Source of the DNA: JAEXZL01 sp049943125
Lineage (GTDB): Bacteria; Bacillota; Clostridia; Clostridiales; Clostridiaceae
Length of the DNA: 64,000 nt
Reading direction: 5' to 3'
Assembly: GCF_049943125.1 (NCBI RefSeq)
Contig: NZ_CP188040.1
Coordinates: forward strand, 1,550,001 to 1,614,000
Below the pieces are notes generated by a model. It worked only from the letters and a program-made list of their open reading frames with translations. It made no database searches and was not told the DNA's origin. Positions 46,359 through 55,307 of this stretch are shown here, one piece after another (positions within the stretch are counted from its first letter, which is position 1; each line of letters opens with the position of its first letter). The position numbers and the translations under genes were made by a program.

Positions 46359-46907
46359 ATGAGAGTTATATATTATATCTTTTTCTGTATAGCAGTAATC
46401 TACACCCTTATTTCTTTAGTTTTAGGTGGAATTTTTGATGGCTTAGACATAGGCGGTGAGGGTGCCTTTGATGGATTTTTATCAGGGCTAAAGCCTATAC
46501 TGATAATATCTTTTTCTATTGTTTTTGGTGGAATAGGGCTTCTTACTGTGGACAGCTTGAGCTGGTATATTAGCCTTGGGGTATCAGCAGGTTCGGCATT
46601 TTTCACTTCTTTCCTGATAAATAAGCTAGTGGTACTACCTCTTTATAAGGCTCAGAGTACAAGCTCACCTATGAGAGAAGAGCTTGTAGGTAATAGAGGT
46701 ACAGTAATAAATACCATACCTGAAAATAGCTTTGGCAGCATAAGCTACTGCTATAAAGGCAATACCTTTACTTCTGCGGCAAGAAGCCTTAAAGGAGAGA
46801 GAATTGAACAGGGTAGGGAGATATTTATAGTTAAGATTGAAGATCATGTGTTTTATGTAAAGGAAAAGAATAGGCTTCTTATAGATGACTATTTTAAAAA
46901 AATATAA
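46359..46907 (+). CDS. NfeD-like membrane protein
   Basis: From the ATG at 46359 (GAGGTG upstream; a GTG at 46350 is possible) it has 182 residues. Two or three membrane spans (about 1-25, 48-75, 80-100) are followed by a soluble beta domain with LVGNRGTVINTIPENSFGSISYCYKGNTFTSAAR, typical of the NfeD OB-fold. NfeD proteins pair with flotillins at membrane domains. The flotillin gene starts 17 bases after its stop. Confidence 0.86.
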   Translation: MRVIYYIFFCIAVIYTLISLVLGGIFDGLDIGGEGAFDGFLSGLKPILIISFSIVFGGIGLLTVDSLSWYISLGVSAGSAFFTSFLINKLVVLPLYKAQSTSSPMREELVGNRGTVINTIPENSFGSISYCYKGNTFTSAARSLKGERIEQGREIFIVKIEDHVFYVKEKNRLLIDDYFKKI

Positions 46908-46924
46908 AGGGAGGATTTTAGTTT

Positions 46925-48295
46925 ATGGGGGAATTAGGAATTAATAGTGTTATACCTATCGTTATAGCTATTGTAATAATAGTGCTTTTAGTAGGTCTTC
47001 TTTCTATGTGGAGAAAGGTTCCACAGGATAAGGCTGTTGTTGTTACAGGTTTAAAGAAAAGGGTTATTTCCGGTGGTGGTGGTATAGTAATACCATTCCT
47101 AGAAAGAACAGATAGAATATCCTTAGAGAACATTAAGATAGAAATAAGGATAGGAAATGCCCTGACTGAACAGGGTGTTGGAATTACCGCTGATGGCGTT
47201 GCTGTTATTAAGGTTAAGTCAGATCATGAATCAGTTTTAGCAGCTGTAGAGCAATTTAACACTGGTCATGAGGACAAAACCATAGATATTATAAAAGATA
47301 CCTCTAAGGATGTATTAGAAGGTAAGCTCAGAGAAATAGTGTCCAAGCTTACTATAGAGGAAATCTATAAGGACAGAGAGTTATTCGCCTCTAGAGTTCA
47401 GGAGGTAGCTGCTATTGACCTTGGTCAAATGGGACTTGAAATTAAAGCCTTTACCATAAGGGATATATCTGATAATAATGGATACCTACAGGCCTTAGGA
47501 AAAGGAAGAATTGCTGAGGTTAAGAGAGATGCTGAAATTGCTGAAGCAGAGGCTAATAAGGAAACAAAGATAAAGACATCTGAAGCCTTTAAGGAAGGGG
47601 AAAATGCAAAGCTTATTGCTGAAACCTTCGTAGCAGAATCTCAGAAGAATAAGGAATTAAAGGTACAGGCTTATAGAAGAGAGCAGGAAAGTGCAAAGGC
47701 TATAGCCGACCTTGCTTATGAAATAGAAGCAAATAAGGTTAAGAAGGAAGTAACTGAAACCTCCATGCTGGTAGAGATCCTTAAAAAGCAGAAAGAAACA
47801 GAGCTAGCTGTACAGGAAGCACTTCGTAGAGAAAAGGAATTAGAGGGTACTGTTAAGAAGCAATCAGAGGCCATGAAGTTCGAAGCTATTCAGGAGGCTC
47901 AGGCTCAGGCAGAAGCGATAAGACTTGAAGGACAGGCAAAGGCTGAATCTATGAGACTAGAAGGTATGGCTAAGGTTGATATTATAAGAGAAACTGGTAA
48001 GGCTGAAGCAGAAGCTATGCTTAAGAAGGCAGAAGCCTTCAAGCAGTACAATGATGCAGCTATGGCTCAGATGATTATAGAAAGGCTTCCTGATATTGCT
48101 AAGGCTATTTCAGAGCCACTGTCTAAGACAGAAAAGATAGTTATTATGGATGGAGGAAGTAATAACGGCGGAGGGGCTGCAAAGGTGACTAATTATGTAA
48201 CAGAAATAATGAGTAAGCTTCCTGAGACCGTTAAAGCAACTACAGGAATTGACCTGATAGAGATGCTTAAAAAAGCTAATAAGGAAGGGGAATAG
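46925..48295 (+). CDS. floT: Flotillin-like protein (FloT/YuaG type)
   Basis: The 456-residue protein has a single N-terminal hydrophobic hairpin or span (about 7-26), then WRKVPQDKAVVVTG, the SPFH/band-7 domain (to about 200). A long Glu/Ala-rich coiled coil (about 200-385, with EAEANKETKIKTSEAFKEG and EAQAQAEAIRLEGQAKAES) and a C-terminal oligomerisation segment with TTGIDLIEMLKK follow. Flotillins organise membrane microdomains. It is cotranscribed with the NfeD-like gene, as yuaF-yuaG are in Bacillus. Confidence 0.92.
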   Translation: MGELGINSVIPIVIAIVIIVLLVGLLSMWRKVPQDKAVVVTGLKKRVISGGGGIVIPFLERTDRISLENIKIEIRIGNALTEQGVGITADGVAVIKVKSDHESVLAAVEQFNTGHEDKTIDIIKDTSKDVLEGKLREIVSKLTIEEIYKDRELFASRVQEVAAIDLGQMGLEIKAFTIRDISDNNGYLQALGKGRIAEVKRDAEIAEAEANKETKIKTSEAFKEGENAKLIAETFVAESQKNKELKVQAYRREQESAKAIADLAYEIEANKVKKEVTETSMLVEILKKQKETELAVQEALRREKELEGTVKKQSEAMKFEAIQEAQAQAEAIRLEGQAKAESMRLEGMAKVDIIRETGKAEAEAMLKKAEAFKQYNDAAMAQMIIERLPDIAKAISEPLSKTEKIVIMDGGSNNGGGAAKVTNYVTEIMSKLPETVKATTGIDLIEMLKKANKEGE

Positions 48296-48322
48296 AGATA
48301 TTCTTTATGGTGAAACAATTAT

Positions 48323-48526
48323 ATGAAGAGAAAAATATCTGTTAGTGATATACCTCTTATCTTCACCATTATTCTTACTATATTTATGGGAATTACTTAT
48401 CTAATACTTTGGACAACCATGGATATGACTTTTAGATATGTCTTCTTGATAGTTATCCTGGTATTAAATATATTAATTTTTTATAGAATTAAGTTTAATG
48501 ATCAAAAAAACAAATGTAAAAATTAA
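48323..48526 (+). CDS. Small two-span membrane protein
   Basis: This 67-residue protein has two hydrophobic segments (IPLIFTIILTIFMGITYLIL and YVFLIVILVLNILIFY) separated by a short loop, and ends basic (KNKCKN). I do not recognise the family. It lies 27 bases after the flotillin gene and before a terminator, so it is probably the third gene of that operon. The ribosome-binding site (TATGGTGA) is weak. Confidence 0.6.
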   Translation: MKRKISVSDIPLIFTIILTIFMGITYLILWTTMDMTFRYVFLIVILVLNILIFYRIKFNDQKNKCKN

Positions 48527-48545
48527 TGTAAGAGCAAATAAGTAT

Positions 48546-48594
48546 AAAAGAATCGCTTTAGGGAGTAGCTCCTCCTTATGCGATTCTTTTTTTA
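48546..48594 (+). terminator. Terminator after the flotillin operon
   Basis: The stem AAAGAATCGC / GCGATTCTTT with an inner GGAG/CTCC helix is followed by a T-run. Confidence 0.88.
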
Positions 48595-48698
48595 TGGGTT
48601 TTATTGGTGATGCTAGTTAAAGTACTGGTTAACAAATAATTATTATAGTTATCAATTATGCTTTTTAAATATTTTTACAAATATTTCTATGGTATATA

Positions 48699-48757
48699 TT
48701 TACAGTGTAGATATTCGATGATATACTATATCTATAATCGATATTGATATTCGATAT
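48699..48757 (+). promoter_or_regulatory. padR promoter with repeated operator-like sequence
   Basis: TTTACA (48699-48704) and TATACT (48722-48727) are separated by 17 bases. GATATTCGAT occurs at 48710 in the spacer and again at 48746 downstream, and AATCGATATT (48737-48746) is a partly inverted copy. Such repeats across a promoter suggest autoregulation by the PadR protein encoded just downstream. Confidence 0.65.
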
Positions 48758-48780
48758 AACTATAAAAGGAGCTGATTCCA

Positions 48781-49101
48781 TTGGCAAGGGAGAAGTATCA
48801 AACCCTCACAGAGCAGATGTTTTATATACTGCTTTGCCTCCAAAAGGAATGCTGTGGAGTGGATATAATGGAGATGGTTCGTGACATGACAAGGGAGCGA
48901 GTAGCCGTAGGTCCTGGAACCTTATACACACTTCTAGATAACTTTTTAAAGGTAGGCTTTATAAAAGAAACTAGGGTTGAAGGCCGAAAGAGAAGCTATA
49001 TTATAACTGATTTAGGAAAAAGCACATTAGAAGAGGAATATAAAAGATTAATGACCTTAACAGAGGATTATAGAAGGGCTATATTAAATTTAGAGGAGTA
49101 A
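48781..49101 (+). CDS. PadR family transcriptional regulator
   Basis: This 106-residue winged-helix protein starts with TTG behind AAAGGAG. It has LTEQMFYILLCLQKECCGVDIMEMV (helices 1-2), VAVGPGTLYTLLDNFLKVGFIKETRVEGRKRSYIITDLG (recognition helix and wing) and a C-terminal dimerisation helix. PadR proteins repress membrane-stress or drug-response genes and release DNA on ligand binding. The first DUF2812 gene starts four bases after its stop, so it almost certainly controls that operon and itself. Confidence 0.93.
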   Translation: MAREKYQTLTEQMFYILLCLQKECCGVDIMEMVRDMTRERVAVGPGTLYTLLDNFLKVGFIKETRVEGRKRSYIITDLGKSTLEEEYKRLMTLTEDYRRAILNLEE

Positions 49102-49105
49102 GGAC

Positions 49106-50437
49106 ATGAAAAAGCATAGACTAGAATTATTCCAAGCTAATGATAATGATGCCATTGAAAAGCATTTAAAGAATATGGCCAAGAAGGGCTGGTTTCTTGA
49201 AAAAGCAGGTAGAATCCTCTGGAGCTATACCAGTGGAGAACCACAGGATATCACCTATGAAGTAACCTACTTTTCTGAAGCCTCGGATTTTAATCCCAAT
49301 CCCACAGATAATCAGCAGACTTATTATGAATATTGTGAGGCAACGGGCTGGACTTTGGTAGACCAAAGAGATGAAATGCAGATTTTTAGAGCAGTCAGGG
49401 AGGATACTACTCCAATTGAAAGTGATCAGGCTTTAAAGCTTCAATCTATCCATAAATTTATGATGAAAAAAATTGTACTACCTAGCGTATTTACAGTATT
49501 AGTTATTATTTTTGGTATATTTGTTATGTTAAATTCTATGAAGCATAATCCAATTCTATTTTTTTTCGGAGGTACTGAACTCTATAATTCATTATACTGG
49601 ATGGTTATTGGAGTTTTAATGATGTATTTTATCATAGACTATGGAGTTTGGTATTATGGCAGCAAAGAGGCTCTAGTAATTGGAATAAAGTATGAGAAGA
49701 ATCATTATAAAGGAAGACGAATAGCAGTTATAATATGTATTTCTCTAATATCTATAATTGCCATGTTACAAATAACATCCATAATAGGTGACGGCTACTG
49801 GTGGATGATTTTAATGATGTTAGCTCTAACAATACCATCTATATTAGTGTCCTTAGCAGCTAAGAAGAGAATGAAGAAATCAGGCTTTTCCAGAGAAGAA
49901 AATAAAACTTTAACGGTAATTACAGCGCTGACAGTCTGGGGAATAATGTGGGTTGTTATCTATCCCTTTGTAGATGATAGGATTAATGGTGAAGTGCCTT
50001 ATGATAGCTATAAAAATCAACCTTCAGCTTCTCTTACCATAGAAGATCTCAGCCACGATAGTCTCCAGAACAATAGTAATACTAATGAAGGCAGGTCTCA
50101 TTATTCTCTATACACAGAGGACTCTTTTGCAGCTAGTTATACTTCCATCTACCAACAATCCCAGCTAGATTACACCGTTGCTACTATAAAGATTGCAATG
50201 TTTTACGATACCTTTAAAAATTATTATCTTGATACCTATGAGTTTTATGGAGGGGGTACATTTATACTGGTAGATGAGCCAGTCTGGGAAGCCTTAGAGG
50301 TATATAGATTAAAAACAGAAATTAGTTTGAGAAATACTTATGTTGTTTGCTATGAAGATAAAATTCTATATATATCTTTATATTTCCCCTTGAAAGCAGA
50401 TCAGGTTAGACTGATCAGAGAAAGGCTTATAGAATAA
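49106..50437 (+). CDS. DUF2812 membrane protein 1 with extracytoplasmic domain
   Basis: The 443-residue protein opens with an N-terminal cytoplasmic DUF2812 domain (about 1-110: KHLKNMAKKGWFLEKAGRILW, GEPQDITYEVTYF, YYEYCEATGW). It then has about five membrane spans (130-300) and a C-terminal domain outside the membrane (about 305-443, with TYVVCYEDKILYISLYF). DUF2812 genes commonly accompany PadR regulators in Firmicutes, and their biochemical role is unknown. It is nearly identical in N-terminal layout to the next gene. Confidence 0.85.
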   Translation: MKKHRLELFQANDNDAIEKHLKNMAKKGWFLEKAGRILWSYTSGEPQDITYEVTYFSEASDFNPNPTDNQQTYYEYCEATGWTLVDQRDEMQIFRAVREDTTPIESDQALKLQSIHKFMMKKIVLPSVFTVLVIIFGIFVMLNSMKHNPILFFFGGTELYNSLYWMVIGVLMMYFIIDYGVWYYGSKEALVIGIKYEKNHYKGRRIAVIICISLISIIAMLQITSIIGDGYWWMILMMLALTIPSILVSLAAKKRMKKSGFSREENKTLTVITALTVWGIMWVVIYPFVDDRINGEVPYDSYKNQPSASLTIEDLSHDSLQNNSNTNEGRSHYSLYTEDSFAASYTSIYQQSQLDYTVATIKIAMFYDTFKNYYLDTYEFYGGGTFILVDEPVWEALEVYRLKTEISLRNTYVVCYEDKILYISLYFPLKADQVRLIRERLIE

Positions 50438-50504
50438 GGCTAGATTTAAGTGGTTATAAAAGGATACCTATTGAAGGATATATTGAGCTTGGAGGAATAA
50501 GAAC

Positions 50505-51962
50505 ATGAAAAAGCGTAGACTAGAACTATTCCAAACTAATGATTATGAAGCTATTGAAAAGCATTTAACTAATATGGCTAAAAAAGGCTGGTTCCTTGAA
50601 AGTATTGGTACATTTCTTTGGACTTACAGAAAAGGTGAGCCTCAAGACCTCACCTATGAGGTAACCTATTTCTCTGAGGCCTCGGACTTTAATCCCTACC
50701 CTACAGATAATCAGGAGGCCTACTATGAATACTGTGAGGCAGCCGGTTGGAACCTAGTGGCTTCCAAGGATAAGCTCCAGGTTTTTAGTAGCGATAGACA
50801 GAACCCTACCCCTATTGAAAGTGATGAGGCTTTAAAGTTTCAATCCATCCATAAATCCATGAAGAAAAGTCTTTTCTTAACTAGTGGAATTTTATTATTA
50901 CTTTCACTATCTTTTATGATTATTACTGTAAGTATCCTTATAAAAGATCCCATTATCTACTTCATTAGCAACACATTCTATACTTCTTTATATTGTGTAA
51001 TTCCACTATTAGCTGCATTGTATTTGATAATAGATTACAGTTATTGGTATTATGGTACTAAAAAAGCTCTGGCTTTAGGAAATAAATATAAAAGAAATCA
51101 TCATAAGGCCAGGAGAATAGCAGCCATAATGATGATTGTCTTGCCTGTTATATTCACTGTAGCAACTATTATAGGATCAGAACAGAAAAGCTATTGGTGG
51201 GTATCAGCTATTGTAATGTTGCTTTCCATATTGATTGGTTTAATCTTCAAGAAAATCAAAGGTCAGATGAAAAAGGCAGGGGTATCAGGAAAGGTAAATA
51301 TTTTAGTTACTACAGTTGGTATAATAATAACTGTAGTGATATTTACAGTTTTTATTGGCTGGAGCATAATTTCTCTTGTACAAAATGGCACTTTCAATAG
51401 ACAAGCTGATAGTAGTTATACTTTTACTGATAGTAATGGTAAAGAGAGCTCTTTTGATATATATAAGGATTCCCTGCCACTTACCTTAGAAGACCTATAT
51501 GTGGTTATTGATAGTAAGGATTATTCATATGAGATAGAGGAGAAGGATAGCTTTGCTTTAAGCTATATTAGAGGAAATCAAACGGCACCGATTTATTTAA
51601 AAAACTCTCCAAGCTTATATTATGAAATCTATAAAATAAAGCTACCGAGTCTTTTTGATACCTTTAAGAAGGAGCTTATTGAAAGATACAAGCTTTCTGA
51701 GGAGCATTCCTTTAGGTTAATACTTGATTCAAGGTGGGGTGCAGAGGAGGTATATCAGCTAAATATTGGTGAAAGCTTTTATAATACCTATATTATATCC
51801 CACGAAGGTAGATTAGTATTTTTACATTTGGGATTCCCTCCAATAAGCGAGCAGATCGAGGTTATAAGAGAAAAGCTTATAGGAGATCAACTAGAACTGA
51901 AGTATACCTTTAAGGAAGGATTATTAGCCAATAATATTAATTTCAGAGAGGTAGCACAATGA
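50505..51962 (+). CDS. DUF2812 membrane protein 2 with extracytoplasmic domain
   Basis: This 485-residue paralogue of the preceding gene has the same plan: an N-terminal DUF2812 domain (MKKRRLELFQTNDYEAIEKH, GWFLESIGTFLWTYRKGEP), about five spans (about 125-295), and a larger C-terminal extracellular domain. The last part (TYIISHEGRLVFLHLGF, QIEVIREKLIGD) matches the end of copy 1. It has a good GGAGGA site and overlaps the third copy by four bases. Confidence 0.85.
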   Translation: MKKRRLELFQTNDYEAIEKHLTNMAKKGWFLESIGTFLWTYRKGEPQDLTYEVTYFSEASDFNPYPTDNQEAYYEYCEAAGWNLVASKDKLQVFSSDRQNPTPIESDEALKFQSIHKSMKKSLFLTSGILLLLSLSFMIITVSILIKDPIIYFISNTFYTSLYCVIPLLAALYLIIDYSYWYYGTKKALALGNKYKRNHHKARRIAAIMMIVLPVIFTVATIIGSEQKSYWWVSAIVMLLSILIGLIFKKIKGQMKKAGVSGKVNILVTTVGIIITVVIFTVFIGWSIISLVQNGTFNRQADSSYTFTDSNGKESSFDIYKDSLPLTLEDLYVVIDSKDYSYEIEEKDSFALSYIRGNQTAPIYLKNSPSLYYEIYKIKLPSLFDTFKKELIERYKLSEEHSFRLILDSRWGAEEVYQLNIGESFYNTYIISHEGRLVFLHLGFPPISEQIEVIREKLIGDQLELKYTFKEGLLANNINFREVAQ

Positions 51963-52840
51963 AAAAGTATAGACTGAGAATGCTACGCTATAATAACTAT
52001 AAATCTTTTGAGGAAAAGCTATCTAAGATGGCTAAGAAAGGCTGGTTTCTCGATAGTGTAGGGACATTTTTATGGGCTTTTAAAAAGGATGAGCCTAGAA
52101 GGCTTACCTATGACATAAGCTTTTTTCCTGATGGAGCAGATATTGATTACTATAGAACCGAAGAGCAGGAAACCTTCCTGGAATATTGTGAGGACTCAGG
52201 CTGGAAGCTAGTAGGAACCGATGGCAAAGTACATGTTTTTGCTACCGATGCAGAAAATCCAGTACCCATTGAAAACGATGAGCAGTTGAAGTTTGAAAAT
52301 CTCCATAGATGCATGAAAAAAAGCCCTGTATTTAACTGGATACCAATAGTTCTTGTTCAGATTATATTTTCTTTCCTTGAGCTTGATATTTGGAGGAAAG
52401 CACTAGCGGATCCAGAGATGGTTTTTACCTATGAATTTTTTAGCAGCATATCATTAAGGGGGTTATTTCCTTTAGTAGCGATCTATAGTTTGATAGACTA
52501 TGGTATATGGTATATTAGTGCCAAAAGGGCTCTCTCTAAAGGGTTAAGCTATGAAAGAGAACCTTCTAAGCTTAGGAGAATTATTGAAAAAATACTAGCT
52601 TATATTATGCTAATAGCACTTATAGTAGTTTATATTGGGACTTACCTAAATGGATATAGGAGAGATATCCTTATGTTTTCAATTATGACGTTAACAGTAG
52701 TTATAATTATATTAATAACTGGTGTTTTCCTTAAAAAGAGCAAAATGGATAAGGAAAATAAAGATATAATCTTTTTTGTGATGATCTGTATTGCTATTAT
52801 AGCGGGAATGTTTGTGGTAGATTTTTTTGTTAAATTTTAA
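51959..52840 (+). CDS. DUF2812 membrane protein 3, lacking the extracytoplasmic domain
   Basis: This 293-residue third copy has a DUF2812 domain (MKKYRLRMLRYNNYKSFEEK, MAKKGWFLDSVGTFLWAFKK, EYCEDSGWKLVG) and about five spans. It ends after the last span (VMICIAIIAGMFVVDFFVKF) with no extracellular domain. It starts within the last bases of copy 2 (ATGA overlap), so their translation is coupled. No frameshift is seen that would have removed the domain, so the short form looks genuine. Confidence 0.82.
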   Translation: MKKYRLRMLRYNNYKSFEEKLSKMAKKGWFLDSVGTFLWAFKKDEPRRLTYDISFFPDGADIDYYRTEEQETFLEYCEDSGWKLVGTDGKVHVFATDAENPVPIENDEQLKFENLHRCMKKSPVFNWIPIVLVQIIFSFLELDIWRKALADPEMVFTYEFFSSISLRGLFPLVAIYSLIDYGIWYISAKRALSKGLSYEREPSKLRRIIEKILAYIMLIALIVVYIGTYLNGYRRDILMFSIMTLTVVIIILITGVFLKKSKMDKENKDIIFFVMICIAIIAGMFVVDFFVKF

Positions 52841-52878
52841 TATAGTGGCTAGAGAAATAGTTATAGGTACATTTAAAT

Positions 52879-52916
52879 AAAAAGAAAGGAGAAAATATCC
52901 TCCTTTCTTTTTTTAT
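52879..52916. terminator. Bidirectional terminator between the DUF2812 operon and the kam operon
   Basis: The stem AAAAGAAAGGAG / CTCCTTTCTTTT with T-runs on both sides ends two convergent operons. Confidence 0.88.
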
Positions 52917-52968
52917 TTATATAACCCACTAGAATTAACAGAGAGTTATATTATAGTATATTTAATAT

Positions 52969-53754
52969 TTATAGTCCTCTATTAACTATCTCATTAACAG
53001 CAAAGCTTGCCACATCATCAGCATATTTTCCTGGACCGAAGCCTGCATCGTAGCCTAGCTCCTTTGCTAGCTCGTGGGTGATTCTTGGACCACCACATAC
53101 TAGTATAACCTTATGTCTTAGTCCTTCTGCTTCTAGAAGCTCAACGAGCTCTGTGAGGTTGTCTATGTGGACATTCTTCTGGGTAACAGTCTGGGATACC
53201 AGAAGGATATCGGCTTTAAGCTCTATTGCCTTTTTAACGAACTCCTCGTTGGTTACCTGGCTGCCTAGGTTGTAGGCTTCTATCATATCGTATCTCTCTA
53301 AGCCGTAGTGGCCTGCATAGCCCTTCATGTTCATGATGGCATCAATACCTACGGTGTGAGCATCACTACCGGTAGAAGCACCAATAGCTACCACCTTACG
53401 CTTAATGTTGTCCCTTATGAAATCATTGATTTCTTCCATGGACATGGTGTTTCCTTCTACCGCTTGAACCTTTATTGAGGTATAGTCTATAGAAACACTG
53501 CTGCTTCCATAAACCACAAAGAAGGTAAAGTTTTCATCTAAAGCTCTATGGTAAGCTACGTTAGGTTCTTCAAGACCAAGCTTCTTAGCCAGCTGCTTTG
53601 CTGCTTCATGGGCCTTATCATCATCCTTTACAGGAAGGGTAAAGGAAAGCTGAATCTTTCCGTCATTCATGGTATCGCCGTAAGGCATTAGCTTGGTTAA
53701 ATCTAGTGTTTTATCAAATTCCTTTTTATTAGTTGAATATAATCCGCTGCTCAT
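52969..53754 (-). CDS. kamE: Lysine 5,6-aminomutase beta subunit
   Basis: This 261-residue cobalamin-binding subunit moves the terminal amino group of D-lysine or L-beta-lysine to carbon 5. The B12 motif D-x-H-x2-G is at 131-136 (DAHTVG) with H133 as cobalt ligand, and K144 (NMK) is the PLP lysine. These positions equal those known for the Clostridium sticklandii enzyme. The C-terminal Rossmann part has CGGPRITHELAKELGYDAGFG. It follows kamD by one base and is the last gene of the operon. Confidence 0.95.
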   Translation of the reverse strand: MSSGLYSTNKKEFDKTLDLTKLMPYGDTMNDGKIQLSFTLPVKDDDKAHEAAKQLAKKLGLEEPNVAYHRALDENFTFFVVYGSSSVSIDYTSIKVQAVEGNTMSMEEINDFIRDNIKRKVVAIGASTGSDAHTVGIDAIMNMKGYAGHYGLERYDMIEAYNLGSQVTNEEFVKKAIELKADILLVSQTVTQKNVHIDNLTELVELLEAEGLRHKVILVCGGPRITHELAKELGYDAGFGPGKYADDVASFAVNEIVNRGL

Positions 53755-53755
53755 C

Positions 53756-55306
53756 TTATGCCCTCCTCTTCATTGGCTCAATAAATGGATTGATATAGCT
53801 TTCATGCTTTTCAACAACACCATCAAGGCCCTTACCGCCATTTATAGGTCTCTTTATTCCAGCAAAGGTTCCTTTTTCTAGGGATGGGAAGAGGCCAGTT
53901 TCATTTATTTCTTCTAGAAGCACACAAGCCTTGTCTAATACCTCATTAGCTCTTCTCTGTATGATTCCGTCTTCCTTAAAGGTAATTTCTTCGCCTAAAT
54001 CTGCCATGGTAGTAGCTATATATTGAGCATTTTCAATAGATAGTGCTCTATCAGACATAAAAGGTGTATGGATGGCTTCTGTAAGCATTCCTAATAGATG
54101 TATTCTCTGATTAGTAAGAACAGTAACCATGTTGAATAAGGCATCCTGAACATGTCCCTTAAATATGTTTCCTGTCATGAACTTTGTAGGAGGCATATAT
54201 TTAAGAGGGGCCTTAGGGAATATTTCTCTAGCCATCTGAGCCTGTGATAATTCAAATAGGAAGCCATTTTTCTCCTCAGGATGGATTTCAAAGGCATGAC
54301 CAAGTCCCATCTGCTCCTCAGGAAGCTTAGCAAGGAGAGCAAATTGCTCATTGATAAACTGGCTTGCTAAAACCGTATGTGCTTCTTCTATAGCATCAGC
54401 AGTGGTTAAATAGTTATCCTCTCCAGTATTTATGATAACCCCAGCATAGCCGTTTATAAGTCTTGAAAAATACTGATCTATCATGGTTCTCTTCATGTTA
54501 ATGTCTCTGAATAGTATTCCATAAAGAGCATCATTAAGCATTACATCTAATCTTTCTAAGGCTCCCATAGCAGCTATTTCAGGCATACAGAGTCCTGAGC
54601 AGTAGTTACATAATCTTATATAACGACCACATTCTTCTCCAACCTCATCAAGAGCACTTCTCATAAGCCTGAAGTTCTCCTGAGTAGCGAAGGTTCCACC
54701 GAAGCCCTCTGTAGTTGCTCCATAAGGTACATAGTCTAATAGACTTTGTCCTGTGGTTCTTATTACAGCAATAACATCAGCTCCCTGTCTTGCAGCAGCC
54801 TTAGCTTGAGTTATATCCTCATAGATATTACCTGTAGCAACTATTACATAAAGAAGTGGACCCTGCTTGTCGCCATATTTATTTAAAAGCTCATCTCTTT
54901 GAGCCCTGTTTTTCTTTATTATTTCTAAACGCTCTTCTACTATAGGCTTTAGAGCAAGGCTTATATTAAAGCTATCCTCTTCAGGAAGCTTGGAGAGGTC
55001 TAGTTCTCCCTTAGCTACTGCTTGTGCTATCTCCTGAGGTGATCTTCCAGTAGCTATCATGGCCTTACCTATATAGTAAGCAGCTCCTAAGGATAGTCCT
55101 CCAAAGGAAGAGATTGCATCCACGATTATGTTTGCCAGTGGTACCTCAAATTCATCTACTCCATCGATGCCTAAAAGTCTACATACAGTTCTTTCTGTGG
55201 TTGTAGTAGTATGCCTGTCAATAAACTCCTGACTTTTAAGAGCAATATTTTCTGCATAGCTACGAGCTTCTTCAACTCGATTTAAGTTTAAGTTTAGTTT
55301 ACTCAT
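53756..55306 (-). CDS. kamD: Lysine 5,6-aminomutase alpha subunit
   Basis: The 516-residue alpha subunit forms the TIM-barrel that binds substrate, PLP and the adenosyl part of cobalamin together with KamE. Typical segments include SQEFIDRHTTTTTERTVCRLLGIDG near the start, VIAVIRTTGQSLLDYVPYGATTEGFGGTFATQ near 190, and PPTKFMTGNIFKGHVQDALF near 380. Length and pattern match KamD. It lies between kamC and kamE with one-base gaps, so the operon gives stoichiometric expression. Confidence 0.95.
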   Translation of the reverse strand: MSKLNLNLNRVEEARSYAENIALKSQEFIDRHTTTTTERTVCRLLGIDGVDEFEVPLANIIVDAISSFGGLSLGAAYYIGKAMIATGRSPQEIAQAVAKGELDLSKLPEEDSFNISLALKPIVEERLEIIKKNRAQRDELLNKYGDKQGPLLYVIVATGNIYEDITQAKAAARQGADVIAVIRTTGQSLLDYVPYGATTEGFGGTFATQENFRLMRSALDEVGEECGRYIRLCNYCSGLCMPEIAAMGALERLDVMLNDALYGILFRDINMKRTMIDQYFSRLINGYAGVIINTGEDNYLTTADAIEEAHTVLASQFINEQFALLAKLPEEQMGLGHAFEIHPEEKNGFLFELSQAQMAREIFPKAPLKYMPPTKFMTGNIFKGHVQDALFNMVTVLTNQRIHLLGMLTEAIHTPFMSDRALSIENAQYIATTMADLGEEITFKEDGIIQRRANEVLDKACVLLEEINETGLFPSLEKGTFAGIKRPINGGKGLDGVVEKHESYINPFIEPMKRRA

Positions 55307-55307
55307 A

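Noticed and set aside
51959..52840. Frameshifted or truncated DUF2812 pseudogene
   Set aside because: The frame is intact with a coupled start and ends cleanly after a membrane span, and no remnant of the missing domain follows before the terminator.
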